Below are positions 23,841 through 33,022 of a stretch of 64,000 nt of DNA, in pieces. Both the position numbers and the translations under genes were made by a program. Within the stretch, counting starts at the first letter, position 1, and each line of letters begins with the position of its first letter. A model generated the notes under the pieces. It did not search any database. It saw only the letters and a program-made list of their open reading frames with translations, and had not been told where the DNA came from. Source of the DNA: Deltaproteobacteria bacterium SG8_13 (lineage in GTDB: Bacteria > Desulfobacterota > Desulfobacteria > Desulfobacterales > SG8-13). Location: the NCBI GenBank assembly GCA_001303025.1, contig LJNK01000003.1, positions 1 to 64,000 of the forward strand. Direction: 5' to 3'.

Positions 23841-26246
23841 ATGGCAGTCCAATATGAACTTCCTCCATCGGCGTTGCGTTGCCTGTGTGACCCTGCAGTA
23901 TTCGAATTCACCGACACATCGGAAATCGAACCCCTGGACGAAGTGATCGGCCAGCAACGCGCGGTGCAAGCCATCCAATTCGGCCTGGAGATGAACAGTC
24001 CCGGATACAACATTTTTGTCACCGGGCAGGAGGGTACCGGCAAGACCACCATCGTTAGGGATATCGTCTTTGAACACGCCCTGAAGCTGGGCACACCGCC
24101 GGATTGGTGTATGGTCAACAATTTTAGAGACGAATACCGACCGCGCGCGATTTCCCTTCCAGCCGGCAGTTCGACTCGTTTCGCAAAAACCATGAGTCGG
24201 TTCGTAGACGACTTGAAAATTCGGCTGCCGCGTGAATTTGAAAGCAAATCCTATCAGGACCAGCTCTCTGAAATCAAAAACCACCATAATGACCAGAAAA
24301 AGCAACTTTTCGACCGGCTCAACCATTCTGCCCAGCAGCGGCAAATTCAAATTAATCGAACGCCTGCAGGTTTTCAGACCATCCCCCTTGTGGACGGCAA
24401 TCCGCTTGCCCCTGAAGCGTATCAGAATCTGCCTCCTGAAGTGCAGAAGGAAATCGATGCCAGCGCCCTGCAGATCAGGAAGGAAATCGAAGAAACACTT
24501 CGCCAGGCAAGCAAGATCAATGCGGCCATGCAAAATGACATCGAGCAGCTGATGGAGAAAGTAGCGCTGTTCGTCGTCAAGGATCGGCTGGACATCATCC
24601 GGGAAGATTACCGTGAATGCCCTGATGTTCTGAGCTACCTGGATGAAGTGCAGACCGATATCATCGAAAGGGTCGGCAATTTCCTCAAACCGACCGAGGC
24701 CCAGGCGGCGGCCGAAAGCCAACCGCTGAAAGACGACCAGTCGGCATTTCAGGCTTACCAGGTCAATGTGCTCGTGGACCGGCCCTCTCTAAAGGGGGCT
24801 CCGGTTATTTTCGAGCCGAATCCGACCTACTTGAACGTATTCGGCCAGATCGAGAAACGGGCCTTTATGGGTATGCTAATGACCGATTTCACAATGGTGC
24901 AGGCCGGTGCACTGCTGCGGGCAAACGGCGGCTTCCTGATTATGGAAATTGAATCGGTGCTGCGGAATCCCGAAGTGTGGGAGGCGCTCAAGCGAGCGTT
25001 GCAAAACAAGCAGCTTTTTATCGAGGATGCCTTTGCCGGACGCGGACTTGCAGCCGCTTCCCTGAGACCGGAGCCGATCCCGCTGGAGGTTAAGGTCATC
25101 CTGCTGGGAAATTATGGCGCCTTTCAGCTGCTGCAGAATTTCGATTGGAAATTCAACAAAATCTTCAAGGTTCGTGCGGATTTCGACCATGAAACCCACC
25201 GCAGTGACGAAACCATTCAACTTTATGCCCGCTTCATTGCACGGGTTTGTAGGGAAGAAAAACTGCTGCCCTTTACACCCGACGGCGTGGCAGCAATCGT
25301 GGAGTTTGCCGAGAAATTCATTGCCAACAAAAACAAACTCTCGCTTCGTTTCGGTCCTATCGTCGGCATCATCAAAGAAGCAGATTACTGGGCCCGCAAA
25401 GATAAGGCCGATCAAGTCCTGGGAAGCTATGTGATTAAAGCCTTCAACGAGTATCGGTTCCGGTATAATCTCTACGAAGAGAAAATACAGGAAAGCTATA
25501 CGGATAACACGATTATGATCGATGTCGACGGCAGCGTGGTCGGGCAGGTCAACGCCCTGTCGGTTTATCAGATGGGTGATTTTCACTTTGGCCGACCTTC
25601 GCGGATCACCGCTGAAACCTACATGGGCAAGGAAGGTATCATCAACATCGAACGGGAAGCCAAGCTCAGCGGAAAAACCCACGACAAAGGAGTACTGATT
25701 TTGTCCGGATACCTCGGCCGTATCTTTGCCCAGAAACACGCACTGAATCTTTCCACCAGCATCACCTTTGAACAGAGCTATGGCGGAATCGACGGTGACA
25801 GCGCTTCATCGACCGAACTGTATGCCATCTTGTCGAGTCTGGCCGAAATCCCGATTCGGCAGGGTATTGCGGTCACCGGATCGGTCAATCAAAAAGGACG
25901 TATCCAGGCAATTGGAGGCGTGATCCAAAAAATCGAAGGATTTTTCGATGTGTGCAAAGCCAAAGGGTTGACCGGCGGTCAGGGGGTTATGATCCCGCGG
26001 GCGAATGTCAAGAATCTGATGCTGAAAAAAGAGGTCATCGACGCGGTCGAAAAAGGACAGTTTCACATCTACCAGGTATCCAGCGTGGAAGAGGGCATTG
26101 AAGTGCTCACCGGAATCCCGGCCGGAATATCGGATGATAAGGGGGATTTCCCGGAAGGAACCGTTTATCATCTGGTACAAAAGAAACTGGGCACCTATAC
26201 CGAACAGGCAAGTCAGCGCAAAAAGGAAATGGAGGAGCCGGACTGA
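23841..26246 (+). CDS. Lon-like ATP-dependent serine protease (LonB/LonC type, AAA_32)
   Basis: A cytoplasmic 801-residue AAA+ protease that differs from classical Lon in lacking the N-terminal substrate domain. Walker A is GQEGTGKT (62-69). A long helical insertion spans about 120-290. The ATPase half continues with GGFLIMEIES and the sensor region. The C-terminal S16 protease domain has the catalytic Ser654 in GDSASS and Lys697 in VIQKIEG, 43 residues apart as in E. coli Lon. AAAAGGAG is seven bases before ATG 23841; the frame is open upstream, but that part is not family-like. It probably degrades damaged proteins. Confidence 0.93.
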   Translation: MAVQYELPPSALRCLCDPAVFEFTDTSEIEPLDEVIGQQRAVQAIQFGLEMNSPGYNIFVTGQEGTGKTTIVRDIVFEHALKLGTPPDWCMVNNFRDEYRPRAISLPAGSSTRFAKTMSRFVDDLKIRLPREFESKSYQDQLSEIKNHHNDQKKQLFDRLNHSAQQRQIQINRTPAGFQTIPLVDGNPLAPEAYQNLPPEVQKEIDASALQIRKEIEETLRQASKINAAMQNDIEQLMEKVALFVVKDRLDIIREDYRECPDVLSYLDEVQTDIIERVGNFLKPTEAQAAAESQPLKDDQSAFQAYQVNVLVDRPSLKGAPVIFEPNPTYLNVFGQIEKRAFMGMLMTDFTMVQAGALLRANGGFLIMEIESVLRNPEVWEALKRALQNKQLFIEDAFAGRGLAAASLRPEPIPLEVKVILLGNYGAFQLLQNFDWKFNKIFKVRADFDHETHRSDETIQLYARFIARVCREEKLLPFTPDGVAAIVEFAEKFIANKNKLSLRFGPIVGIIKEADYWARKDKADQVLGSYVIKAFNEYRFRYNLYEEKIQESYTDNTIMIDVDGSVVGQVNALSVYQMGDFHFGRPSRITAETYMGKEGIINIEREAKLSGKTHDKGVLILSGYLGRIFAQKHALNLSTSITFEQSYGGIDGDSASSTELYAILSSLAEIPIRQGIAVTGSVNQKGRIQAIGGVIQKIEGFFDVCKAKGLTGGQGVMIPRANVKNLMLKKEVIDAVEKGQFHIYQVSSVEEGIEVLTGIPAGISDDKGDFPEGTVYHLVQKKLGTYTEQASQRKKEMEEPD

Positions 26247-26597
26247 GACGCATTACAGTGCCGCAAATCGTCCCGGTCATTTCCATGAAGTGACAATTTT
26301 CGGCAGTATGGAAAACAAAATCCGTCAGCACGGCAAACCGGCATGGGCGAATAAACCGATATCAAATTGATTTTATTGCAACTATTGGCACCTTGCCGAT
26401 GGCACGTCTTTTGCAGAATTAGAGCATGTCGTAATTTGTGCCGACCACGCACCGCCTGCAGGTAGGTTTTCGACCTCATCCGAGCCCAACGCGATCCCAT
26501 CTGGCATCCGATTTACACACTTGCGGCGAAGATCGTTCATCCGCCGGCACCAAAATACCGATCCTGCCGGGGATCCATCGATGGAGAGGTGATTGAA
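26247..26597. other. 351-base intergenic region with a sigma-54 promoter
   Basis: This separates the Lon-like gene from a 76-residue ORF. It contains the sigma-54 promoter at 26400-26415 and roughly 170 bases of predicted leader before the ORF. I see no clear terminator after the protease gene. Confidence 0.6.
26400..26415 (+). promoter_or_regulatory. Sigma-54 (RpoN) promoter
   Basis: TGGCACG-TCTT-TTGCA matches the -24/-12 consensus TGGCACG-N4-TTGCW at every fixed position, with GG (26401-26402) and GC (26413-26414) twelve apart. The predicted start is near 26426. Use of this site requires an enhancer-binding activator, which is not in the window. The only plus-strand gene downstream is the 76-residue ORF. 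Confidence 0.75.
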
Positions 26598-26828
26598 ATG
26601 ACGATTCGCATTCCTCCGGAAACGGTATTGGACAGAATACTTCGGCTACTGGGAAAAGAAAGACAGGTTGTCATCCCGCAGGCTGCGGTTCGCCTCTGCA
26701 ACGAACTGGGCCCGTATGTGCAGGTAACGGCCCGAAGGGAAAGTTTTTTTACCGCACTGTTTCGATCCGGTCGATCCCCGGAAGAAAATGAGGGCCCGGA
26801 TATGATTCCGCATCAGATCGGATTCTGA
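26598..26828 (+). CDS. Small protein of unknown function behind a sigma-54 promoter
   Basis: A 76-residue protein, MTIRIPPETVLDRILRLLGK then a basic VTARRESFFTALFRSGRS and an acidic tail. It is not recognised; it has no membrane segment or Cys motif. ATG at 26598 has GGAGAGG eight bases before it; a GTG at 26589 is also in frame. The gene is convergent with carB. The strong sigma-54 site 170 bases upstream, with nothing else between, is the best evidence that it is expressed and regulated. Confidence 0.6.
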   Translation: MTIRIPPETVLDRILRLLGKERQVVIPQAAVRLCNELGPYVQVTARRESFFTALFRSGRSPEENEGPDMIPHQIGF

Positions 26829-26884
26829 AGCCTTGCCTCTTTTTCCGCCAAATCCCCCAGCGGGCAGTGATTTTACTTCCGGCC

Positions 26885-29800
26885 CTATCCCTGCTGTACT
26901 GTAATCCGTCCGTGGTACTCCTGCAGCGAACGGACCTTGGGGACCCCTTCCCGCCTGGCGGCGATGCCTTTCGCCGCTGCAATTGCCGCCGCTGTGGTTG
27001 TAATGTAGGGAATTCGGTACTTGATGGCCGCTTTGCGAACCTCCGAACTGTCCCGCGTGCTTTGACGACCGCTGGGGGTATTGACCATCAGCTGGATTTC
27101 TCCGTTTTTGATGGCATCCACCAGGTCCGGTCGCCCAAAACCGATCTTGTGCACCTGCTCGGCTTCGATACCGTTCTGCTTGAGGAATTCGCACGTACCC
27201 CTCGTGGTCATGATGCGAAAGCCCAGGTCCCTGAAAAGCCGAACCGGCTCGAGGGCGGCGGTCTTGTCGCGATCTGCGATGGTAAACAGTACCGCACCGT
27301 TCAGCGGCAGGGCCGCCTGGGTCGCCTCCTGGGCCTTGAAAAACGCCCGGCCGTAAGAATGCGACAACCCGAGAACCTCGCCGGTGGAACGCATTTCCGG
27401 ACCCAGCAGCGGGTCGACTTCCGGAAACATGTTGAAGGGAAAAACCGACTCCTTGATCCCGTAGTGGGGAATCAGCCGCGGTTTCAGATCCAGGTCGGAC
27501 ATTTTCTTGCCCAACAGGATCTGAGTAGCCAACCGCGCCATGGAGATCCCGCAGACCTTGGAGACGATAGGCACCGTCCGCGAAGCGCGCGGGTTGGCCT
27601 CGAGCACGTACACCGTGTTTTCGAATATGGCATACTGAATGTTCATCAATCCGACGACATGTAACGCAATGGCAATTTTGCGGGTATAATCATAAATGGT
27701 TTCGAGGTGCTTCGGCGCTATGCTGATGGGCGGAATCACGCAGGCCGAATCCCCCGAATGGATTCCTGCCAATTCGATATGCTCCATTACGGCCGGAACA
27801 AACGCATCGGTTCCGTCGGCGATGGCATCCGCTTCGGCTTCGATGGCATTGTCCAGAAAACGGTCGATCAGGATCGGTCGCTGTGGAGATATCTCAACTG
27901 CCGCCGCCAGATACTGCTGCAGCATCTCTGCGTCCTGCACGACTTCCATCCCCCGACCGCCCAACACATAAGAGGGCCGCAGCATCAACGGATAGCCGAT
28001 TTGGGCCGCAATTGCGCGGGCTTCTTCCATCGTGTGGGCCATCCCCGATTCCGGCTGCGGTATCCCCAATTCCCGCATGATGTGACGAAAGCGATCGCGG
28101 TCTTCGGCCAGGTCGATAGTGTCGGGGCTGGTACCAAGAATACGGACACCGGCTGCCGCCAGTTCCCCGGCGATGTTCAACGGCGTCTGGCCGCCGAACT
28201 GCACAACGACCCCTTCGGGGCGTTCCTTTTCATAAATGCTCAGCACATCCTCGATCGTCAGCGGTTCGAAGTAGAGTTTGTCGGAAGTGTCGTAGTCGGT
28301 TGAAACGGTTTCCGGATTGCAGTTGACCATGATCGATTCAAAACCGGCCTCCCGGATGGCCAATGCCGCGTGCACGCAACAATAATCGAATTCAATCCCC
28401 TGCCCGATTCGGTTGGGGCCGCCGCCGAGCACCATGATTTTCTTCCTGCCGCTTACATCGACCCGGTCCTGTGCGTTGTAAGTCGAATAGTAATAGCTTG
28501 CGTTTTCCACCCCACTGACGGGCACGCTGTCCCAGGCCTGTGGCGCCCCTGCGGCAATTCTCTGTTGGCGGAGCTCGGCCTCGCTGCTGCCGAGCAGATC
28601 GGCCAGATAACGATCGGCAAACCCGTCTTTTTTCGCCCTCAGGAGAAGCTCGTCAGGCAGTCGGCGGCCTTTGAACGTCAGGATTTCTTCTTCCAGGGCA
28701 ACCAGCTCCTTCATCTGCTCGATAAACCACGGCTTGATGTGGGTTATTTCATAAAGCTTCTGGGTTTCGGCCCCCTTGCGCAGCGCTTCGTACATCTGAA
28801 ACTGGCGTTCGCTGCTGGCGGTTCCCAAAGCGGTGAGCAACTGTGCCAGGGTCCAGTTGTGGAAGTCCTTGGCAAATCCGAGACCGTAGCGGTTGATCTC
28901 CAGGCTGCGGATGGCCTTTTGAAAAGCCTCCTTGTAAGTCTTGCCGAGGCTCATCGCCTCTCCCACGGCACGCATCTGGGTGCCGAGCACATCATCGACC
29001 CCTTCAAACTTCTCGAACGCCCAGCGGGCGAATTTCACCACCACGTAATCCCCCGAGGGAGTGTATTTTTCAAGCGTTCCATCGCGCCAGTAAGGGATCT
29101 CGTCCATTGTCAGCCCGCCTGCGAGCAGGGCGGATACCCGGGCGATGGGGAACCCGGTCGCTTTTGATGCCAGCGCCGACGAACGCGAGGTTCGTGGATT
29201 GATTTCGATAACGACCACCCGGCCGGTGCTGGGATCATGGGCAAATTGGATGTTGGTGCCGCCGATCACTTCAATGGCCTCCACTATCGCATACGAGTAT
29301 TGCTGGAGGCGCAACTGCAGGTCCGCATCAATGGTAAGCATGGGAGCGGTGCAGTAGCTGTCACCGGTATGGATGCCCATGGCATCCACGTTTTCGATGA
29401 AGCATACCGTGATCATCTGATTCTTCGCATCTCGAACCACTTCCAGCTCGAGCTCTTCCCAGCCAAGCACCGACTCTTCTACCAGCACCTGATGCACGAG
29501 GCTGGCGGCCAGGCCGCGGGCTGCCACGCTGCGCAGTTCCTCCATGTTGTAGACCAGGCCTCCGCCGGTTCCACCCATGGTGTACGCCGGTCGGATAACC
29601 ACCGGAAAGCCGAGATCTTCGGCCACGTTCACGGCATCCTCTACACTGTGAACCGTCTGGCTGCGGGGCATTTCGATGCCCAGCCGATCCATTGTCTTTT
29701 TAAAGGCCAGGCGGTCCTCCCCTCGCTCTATCGCATCTGGGTTGACCCCGATCACTTTTGTACCGTACTGCTCCAGCACCCCACAGCGGTGCAACTCGGA

Positions 29801-30097
29801 GGATAGGTTCAGACCGGACTGGCCTCCCAAATTCGGCAACAACGCGTCCGGGCGCTCACGAGCGATAATTTCCGTGAGGACCTTTACGTTCAGCGGTTCG
29901 ATGTAAGTGACATCGGCCATCTCCGGATCCGTCATGATGGTGGCCGGATTGGAGTTGACCAGCACGACTTGGTACCCGAGGGACCGCAGGGCTTTGCAGG
30001 CCTGGGTGCCGGAATAGTCAAACTCGCAAGCCTGGCCGATTACGATCGGCCCCGAACCGATGATCAAAATTTTGTGGATGTCCTCTCTTTTTGGCAT
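26885..30097 (-). CDS. carB: Carbamoyl-phosphate synthase large subunit
   Basis: CarB makes carbamoyl phosphate for arginine and pyrimidines from bicarbonate, ATP and ammonia supplied by CarA. The 1070-residue length is normal. It shows two homologous halves: IGSGPIVIGQACEFDYSGTQA at the N-terminus and LGGGPNRIGQGIEFDYCCVHA in the middle, ATP-grasp segments (GTGGGLVYN, GGRGMEVV), and an MGS-like C-terminal domain with LMVNTPSGRQS. AAAGGA is eight bases before ATG. carA is not in the window. It is divergent from the PurF homologue (153 bases), both being nucleotide-linked amidotransferase genes. Confidence 0.97.
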   Translation of the reverse strand: MPKREDIHKILIIGSGPIVIGQACEFDYSGTQACKALRSLGYQVVLVNSNPATIMTDPEMADVTYIEPLNVKVLTEIIARERPDALLPNLGGQSGLNLSSELHRCGVLEQYGTKVIGVNPDAIERGEDRLAFKKTMDRLGIEMPRSQTVHSVEDAVNVAEDLGFPVVIRPAYTMGGTGGGLVYNMEELRSVAARGLAASLVHQVLVEESVLGWEELELEVVRDAKNQMITVCFIENVDAMGIHTGDSYCTAPMLTIDADLQLRLQQYSYAIVEAIEVIGGTNIQFAHDPSTGRVVVIEINPRTSRSSALASKATGFPIARVSALLAGGLTMDEIPYWRDGTLEKYTPSGDYVVVKFARWAFEKFEGVDDVLGTQMRAVGEAMSLGKTYKEAFQKAIRSLEINRYGLGFAKDFHNWTLAQLLTALGTASSERQFQMYEALRKGAETQKLYEITHIKPWFIEQMKELVALEEEILTFKGRRLPDELLLRAKKDGFADRYLADLLGSSEAELRQQRIAAGAPQAWDSVPVSGVENASYYYSTYNAQDRVDVSGRKKIMVLGGGPNRIGQGIEFDYCCVHAALAIREAGFESIMVNCNPETVSTDYDTSDKLYFEPLTIEDVLSIYEKERPEGVVVQFGGQTPLNIAGELAAAGVRILGTSPDTIDLAEDRDRFRHIMRELGIPQPESGMAHTMEEARAIAAQIGYPLMLRPSYVLGGRGMEVVQDAEMLQQYLAAAVEISPQRPILIDRFLDNAIEAEADAIADGTDAFVPAVMEHIELAGIHSGDSACVIPPISIAPKHLETIYDYTRKIAIALHVVGLMNIQYAIFENTVYVLEANPRASRTVPIVSKVCGISMARLATQILLGKKMSDLDLKPRLIPHYGIKESVFPFNMFPEVDPLLGPEMRSTGEVLGLSHSYGRAFFKAQEATQAALPLNGAVLFTIADRDKTAALEPVRLFRDLGFRIMTTRGTCEFLKQNGIEAEQVHKIGFGRPDLVDAIKNGEIQLMVNTPSGRQSTRDSSEVRKAAIKYRIPYITTTAAAIAAAKGIAARREGVPKVRSLQEYHGRITVQQG

Positions 30098-30250
30098 ATG
30101 GATTCCTTTCGTCAGGGATGTCTCGGCGCAGCGATGAGGAAATTCTGCCGCCCTTCAAACCGGGACTTTACAGAAAAGTTTAGACGTACTAAAGATCAAA
30201 TTCCTAATGTAAGTCGGATTGAAAATCAAGAACTCCTTGCGAGGCTGAAC

Positions 30251-31654
30251 ATGGGCGGTCTTTTTGGCGTCACGGCTACATTCGACTGTGTGAAAGATCT
30301 GTTTTACGGCACTGATTATCACTTTCATCTCGGTACCCGGCGCGGAGGGATGGCGGTAAAAAATTCTCACGAAATCGAACGATCCATCCACAATATCGAA
30401 AACGACTATTTTCGATCCAAATTCGAGGCGGATCTGCAGCGGTTCCGGGGAAATTCGGGGATCGGCGTAATCAGCGACTACGATGCACAGCCGCTGGTTA
30501 TCGGATCGCATTTGGGCACCTTCGCGCTGGTCACGGTCGGGAGGATCAACAACCTGGCCGAACTGGAAAACCGGGCGTTCAGACAGCGGGCACATTTCAC
30601 CGAAACGGCCGGCGGCCAGACCAATCCGACGGAGATGGTGGCCATGCTGATCTGCGAAGAAAACTCCTTTGAAGACGGCATCCGCCATGCACAAAAGGCT
30701 ATCAATGGGTCCTGTTCCATGCTGCTGTTGACTGACGACGGCATTTTTGCTGCCCGGGACCGCCTGGGCCGCACCCCGATCGTTCTCGGGAAAAAAACAG
30801 GCGCCTTTGCAGCCGCCTCCGAAACCTGCGCCTTTCCGAATTTGGGGTATGCAGTGGACCGCTTTCTGGGACCCGGCGAAGTGGTATTTCTCTCCCCCGA
30901 AGGAACCGATACGCGCCGGCCGGCCGGCGATCGAATGCAGGTCTGTGCATTTTTATGGGTGTACTATGGTTATCCGGCGTCCGAATATGAGGGGGTCAAT
31001 GTGGAATATGTCCGCAACCGCTGCGGTGCTGCGCTGGCTCAAGGCGATGATGCCCGGATTGACTGTGTGGCCGGAATTCCCGACTCCGGAATTGGTCATG
31101 CGATCGGTTATGCCAACGAAAAGAAAATTCCCTATGTCCGTCCCTTTGTAAAATATACCCCTACATGGCCACGCAGCTTTATGCCCCAGGACCAATCTTT
31201 GAGGGACCTGGTGGCAAAGATGAAGCTGATACCCATCCGTCGGCTGATCGATGGGCGCAGTATTTTGTTTTGCGAGGACTCGATTGTGAGGGGCACCCAA
31301 CTCAAAGACAACATCCAGGTGCTGTTCGACTATGGTGCCCGGGAAATTCACATGCGGCCGGCATGTCCGACGCTGATCTATCCCTGTGAGTTTCTGAACT
31401 TTTCCACCTCCCGATCGACCCTCGACCTGGCCGGTCGGAAAACCATCCACGAGCTGGAAGGCGAAAACGACTCGCATCTGAATGAGTATGCTTCGCCCGG
31501 CAGTGATCGAAATCGAATCATGGTCGAACGGATTCAGGATCAGCTGCGGCTGACCAGCCTGAAATATCAGCGGCTCGATGATCTGATTGCCGCCATCGGG
31601 CTGCCCAAGGAAAGCCTCTGCACCCACTGCTGGGATGGTTCCTCCTACTTTTAG
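30251..31654 (+). CDS. Amidophosphoribosyltransferase (PurF) homologue with Gly at the nucleophile position
   Basis: PurF normally makes phosphoribosylamine from PRPP and glutamine. This 467-residue homologue has the PRPP motif FCEDSIVRGTQL (usually VDDSIVRGT) and four Cys matching the Fe-S cluster ligands of Bacillus PurF (QVCAF, YPCEF, CTHC). It begins MGGLFGV, where true class II glutaminases begin MCG: the N-terminal Cys nucleophile is Gly. A Cys at position 13 (FDCV) is the nearest alternative. I recall similar MGG-type proteins in other phyla. Activity could be ammonia-dependent or different. GAGG is six bases before ATG. Confidence 0.85.
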   Translation: MGGLFGVTATFDCVKDLFYGTDYHFHLGTRRGGMAVKNSHEIERSIHNIENDYFRSKFEADLQRFRGNSGIGVISDYDAQPLVIGSHLGTFALVTVGRINNLAELENRAFRQRAHFTETAGGQTNPTEMVAMLICEENSFEDGIRHAQKAINGSCSMLLLTDDGIFAARDRLGRTPIVLGKKTGAFAAASETCAFPNLGYAVDRFLGPGEVVFLSPEGTDTRRPAGDRMQVCAFLWVYYGYPASEYEGVNVEYVRNRCGAALAQGDDARIDCVAGIPDSGIGHAIGYANEKKIPYVRPFVKYTPTWPRSFMPQDQSLRDLVAKMKLIPIRRLIDGRSILFCEDSIVRGTQLKDNIQVLFDYGAREIHMRPACPTLIYPCEFLNFSTSRSTLDLAGRKTIHELEGENDSHLNEYASPGSDRNRIMVERIQDQLRLTSLKYQRLDDLIAAIGLPKESLCTHCWDGSSYF

Positions 31655-31698
31655 CCGGCATCCGACCCGTTGGACCGGTGGATATCCAAATTTAAAAG

Positions 31699-31727
31699 TT
31701 GACAAACGCTGCGGCAGCAATTAGTCT
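31699..31727 (+). promoter_or_regulatory. Promoter of the DAHP synthase leader
   Basis: TTGACA (31699-31704) and TAGTCT (31722-31727) are 17 bases apart. The predicted start is near 31734, about 30 bases before the leader peptide, as expected for an attenuated biosynthetic gene. Confidence 0.65.
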
Positions 31728-31765
31728 GACAGCAATCAGAAGGTTACCGATTGGGGTTATACAGG

Positions 31766-31849
31766 ATGAGCAAACGGATCACAGGCAGCCACACCGACAC
31801 CCGGTATTATTTTTATTTCCGCATCGGCCGTCTGCCTGGGGTTCGCTGA
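31766..31849 (+). CDS. Tyr/Phe-rich leader peptide of the DAHP synthase attenuator
   Basis: A 27-codon ORF, MSKRITGSHTDTR then YYFYF then RIGRLPGVR and a TGA stop. Five consecutive aromatic codons (Tyr-Tyr-Phe-Tyr-Phe, 31805-31819) lie between attenuator segments 1 and 2. When charged tRNA-Tyr or tRNA-Phe runs low, a stalled ribosome would mask segment 1 and free segment 2. A GGGG stands nine bases before ATG. The ORF is followed by the terminator hairpin and then the DAHP synthase gene. It is too short for routine gene finding; the call rests on codon content and RNA geometry. Confidence 0.85.
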   Translation: MSKRITGSHTDTRYYFYFRIGRLPGVR

Positions 31850-31901
31850 TCACCACCTATTTCGATTCAGAGCCGCAGGCAGCAAGGCCTGCGGCTTTTT
31901 T
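31782..31901 (+). promoter_or_regulatory. Ribosome-mediated transcription attenuator
   Basis: Four segments are visible. Segment 1, CAGGCAG (31782-31788), is complementary to segment 2, CTGCCTG (31832-31838). Segment 2 also matches segment 3, CAGGCAG (31876-31882). Segment 3 is part of the terminator's 5' arm and pairs with segment 4 (31887-31896). The 1:2 plus 3:4 and the 2:3 pairings are mutually exclusive, the classical trp/phe layout. The aromatic codons sit between segments 1 and 2. Confidence 0.85.
31871..31901 (+). terminator. Attenuator terminator hairpin
   Basis: A perfect ten-base stem, AGCCGCAGGC (31871-31880) with GCCTGCGGCT (31887-31896), has a six-base loop and a run of six T (31896-31901). 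It stands 38 bases before the DAHP synthase start codon. Confidence 0.9.
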
Positions 31902-31939
31902 ATTGCCGAACCCTAAGACAGAAAGAGGAACCGAAGATC

Positions 31940-33022
31940 ATGAAAACCTACGATGTGCGCGTTAAAGATTTCATGCCCTTGATATCCCCTGCGGCACTGA
32001 AAGCGGAATTACCGATCCCCGAAGCGGCCGCTCGAGCGGTGGTCGCAGGCCGCCATGTGATTGAAAATATCATATCCGGGCAAGATCGACGGTTGCTGGT
32101 AATTACCGGCCCCTGTTCGATTCACGACACCGGCCAGGCCCTGGCGTATGCCGAGCGGTTGAAGACCCTATCGGAGATGGTTCAAGACAGCTTGTATCTG
32201 GTGATGCGCGTGTATTTTGAAAAACCGCGAACCACGGTTGGCTGGAAGGGGCTGATCAATGACCCGCACATGGACGGTACTTGTGATATGAGCGAAGGTC
32301 TGCGCCGCGCCCGGCAGTTGTTGCTGGACATCGTCGAAATGGGGCTTCCGACGGCCACCGAGATGCTCGACCCGATCACGCCCCAGTATATTGCCGGCCT
32401 GGTCTGCTGGTCGGCCATCGGGGCCCGCACCACCGAATCGCAGACGCACCGCGAAATGGCCAGCGGCCTGTCCATGCCCGTCGGATTCAAAAACTGCACC
32501 GACGGCGGCCTGGAGCATGCCATCAATGCCATTATTGCCGCCGGATCTCCCCAGCATTTTCTGGGCATCGACCCGCAGGGGCGCACCAGCGTGGTTCACA
32601 CCACGGGCAATCCGGCTACCCATGTTGTCCTGCGCGGAGGCAGACGTCCGAACTACGATTCGGTGAGCATCCGTGAAGCCGTTGAAAAGCTGAGGGGAAA
32701 AGGCCTGGCAGAGACGGTACTGGTGGACTGCTCACACGCCAACTCCAACAAACGCTACAGCGAACAGGCGGTTGTCTGGAGCGACGTCCTCAACCAGCGG
32801 ATAAACGGCAACGATGCCATCGTCGGGATGATGCTGGAGAGCAACCTCGAGGAAGGCCGACAGGATATCGGCGACCACCCGCAAGCGCTTCGCTACGGGG
32901 TGTCCGTCACGGATGCCTGCATCTCCTGGGAAACCACCGAACAGCTGATTCTGGAGGCTCACCGGCAACTTCAATCGTTGAACCCGGAGCCACGGGCAAC
33001 CGCCACCGCCGTTGGGAACTAA
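31940..33022 (+). CDS. 3-deoxy-7-phosphoheptulonate synthase (class I DAHP synthase)
   Basis: This enzyme condenses phosphoenolpyruvate and erythrose 4-phosphate, the first step to Phe, Tyr and Trp. The 360-residue product is the AroF/G/H type: ITGPCSIHD, YFEKPRTTVGWKGLINDP, GARTTESQTHREMASGLSMPVGFKN, and the metal-binding DCSHANSNK. This type is usually feedback-inhibited by a single aromatic amino acid; which one is not clear, so no letter is given. AGAGGA lies ten bases before ATG. Transcription is predicted to be attenuated through the Tyr/Phe leader upstream. Confidence 0.95.
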   Translation: MKTYDVRVKDFMPLISPAALKAELPIPEAAARAVVAGRHVIENIISGQDRRLLVITGPCSIHDTGQALAYAERLKTLSEMVQDSLYLVMRVYFEKPRTTVGWKGLINDPHMDGTCDMSEGLRRARQLLLDIVEMGLPTATEMLDPITPQYIAGLVCWSAIGARTTESQTHREMASGLSMPVGFKNCTDGGLEHAINAIIAAGSPQHFLGIDPQGRTSVVHTTGNPATHVVLRGGRRPNYDSVSIREAVEKLRGKGLAETVLVDCSHANSNKRYSEQAVVWSDVLNQRINGNDAIVGMMLESNLEEGRQDIGDHPQALRYGVSVTDACISWETTEQLILEAHRQLQSLNPEPRATATAVGN

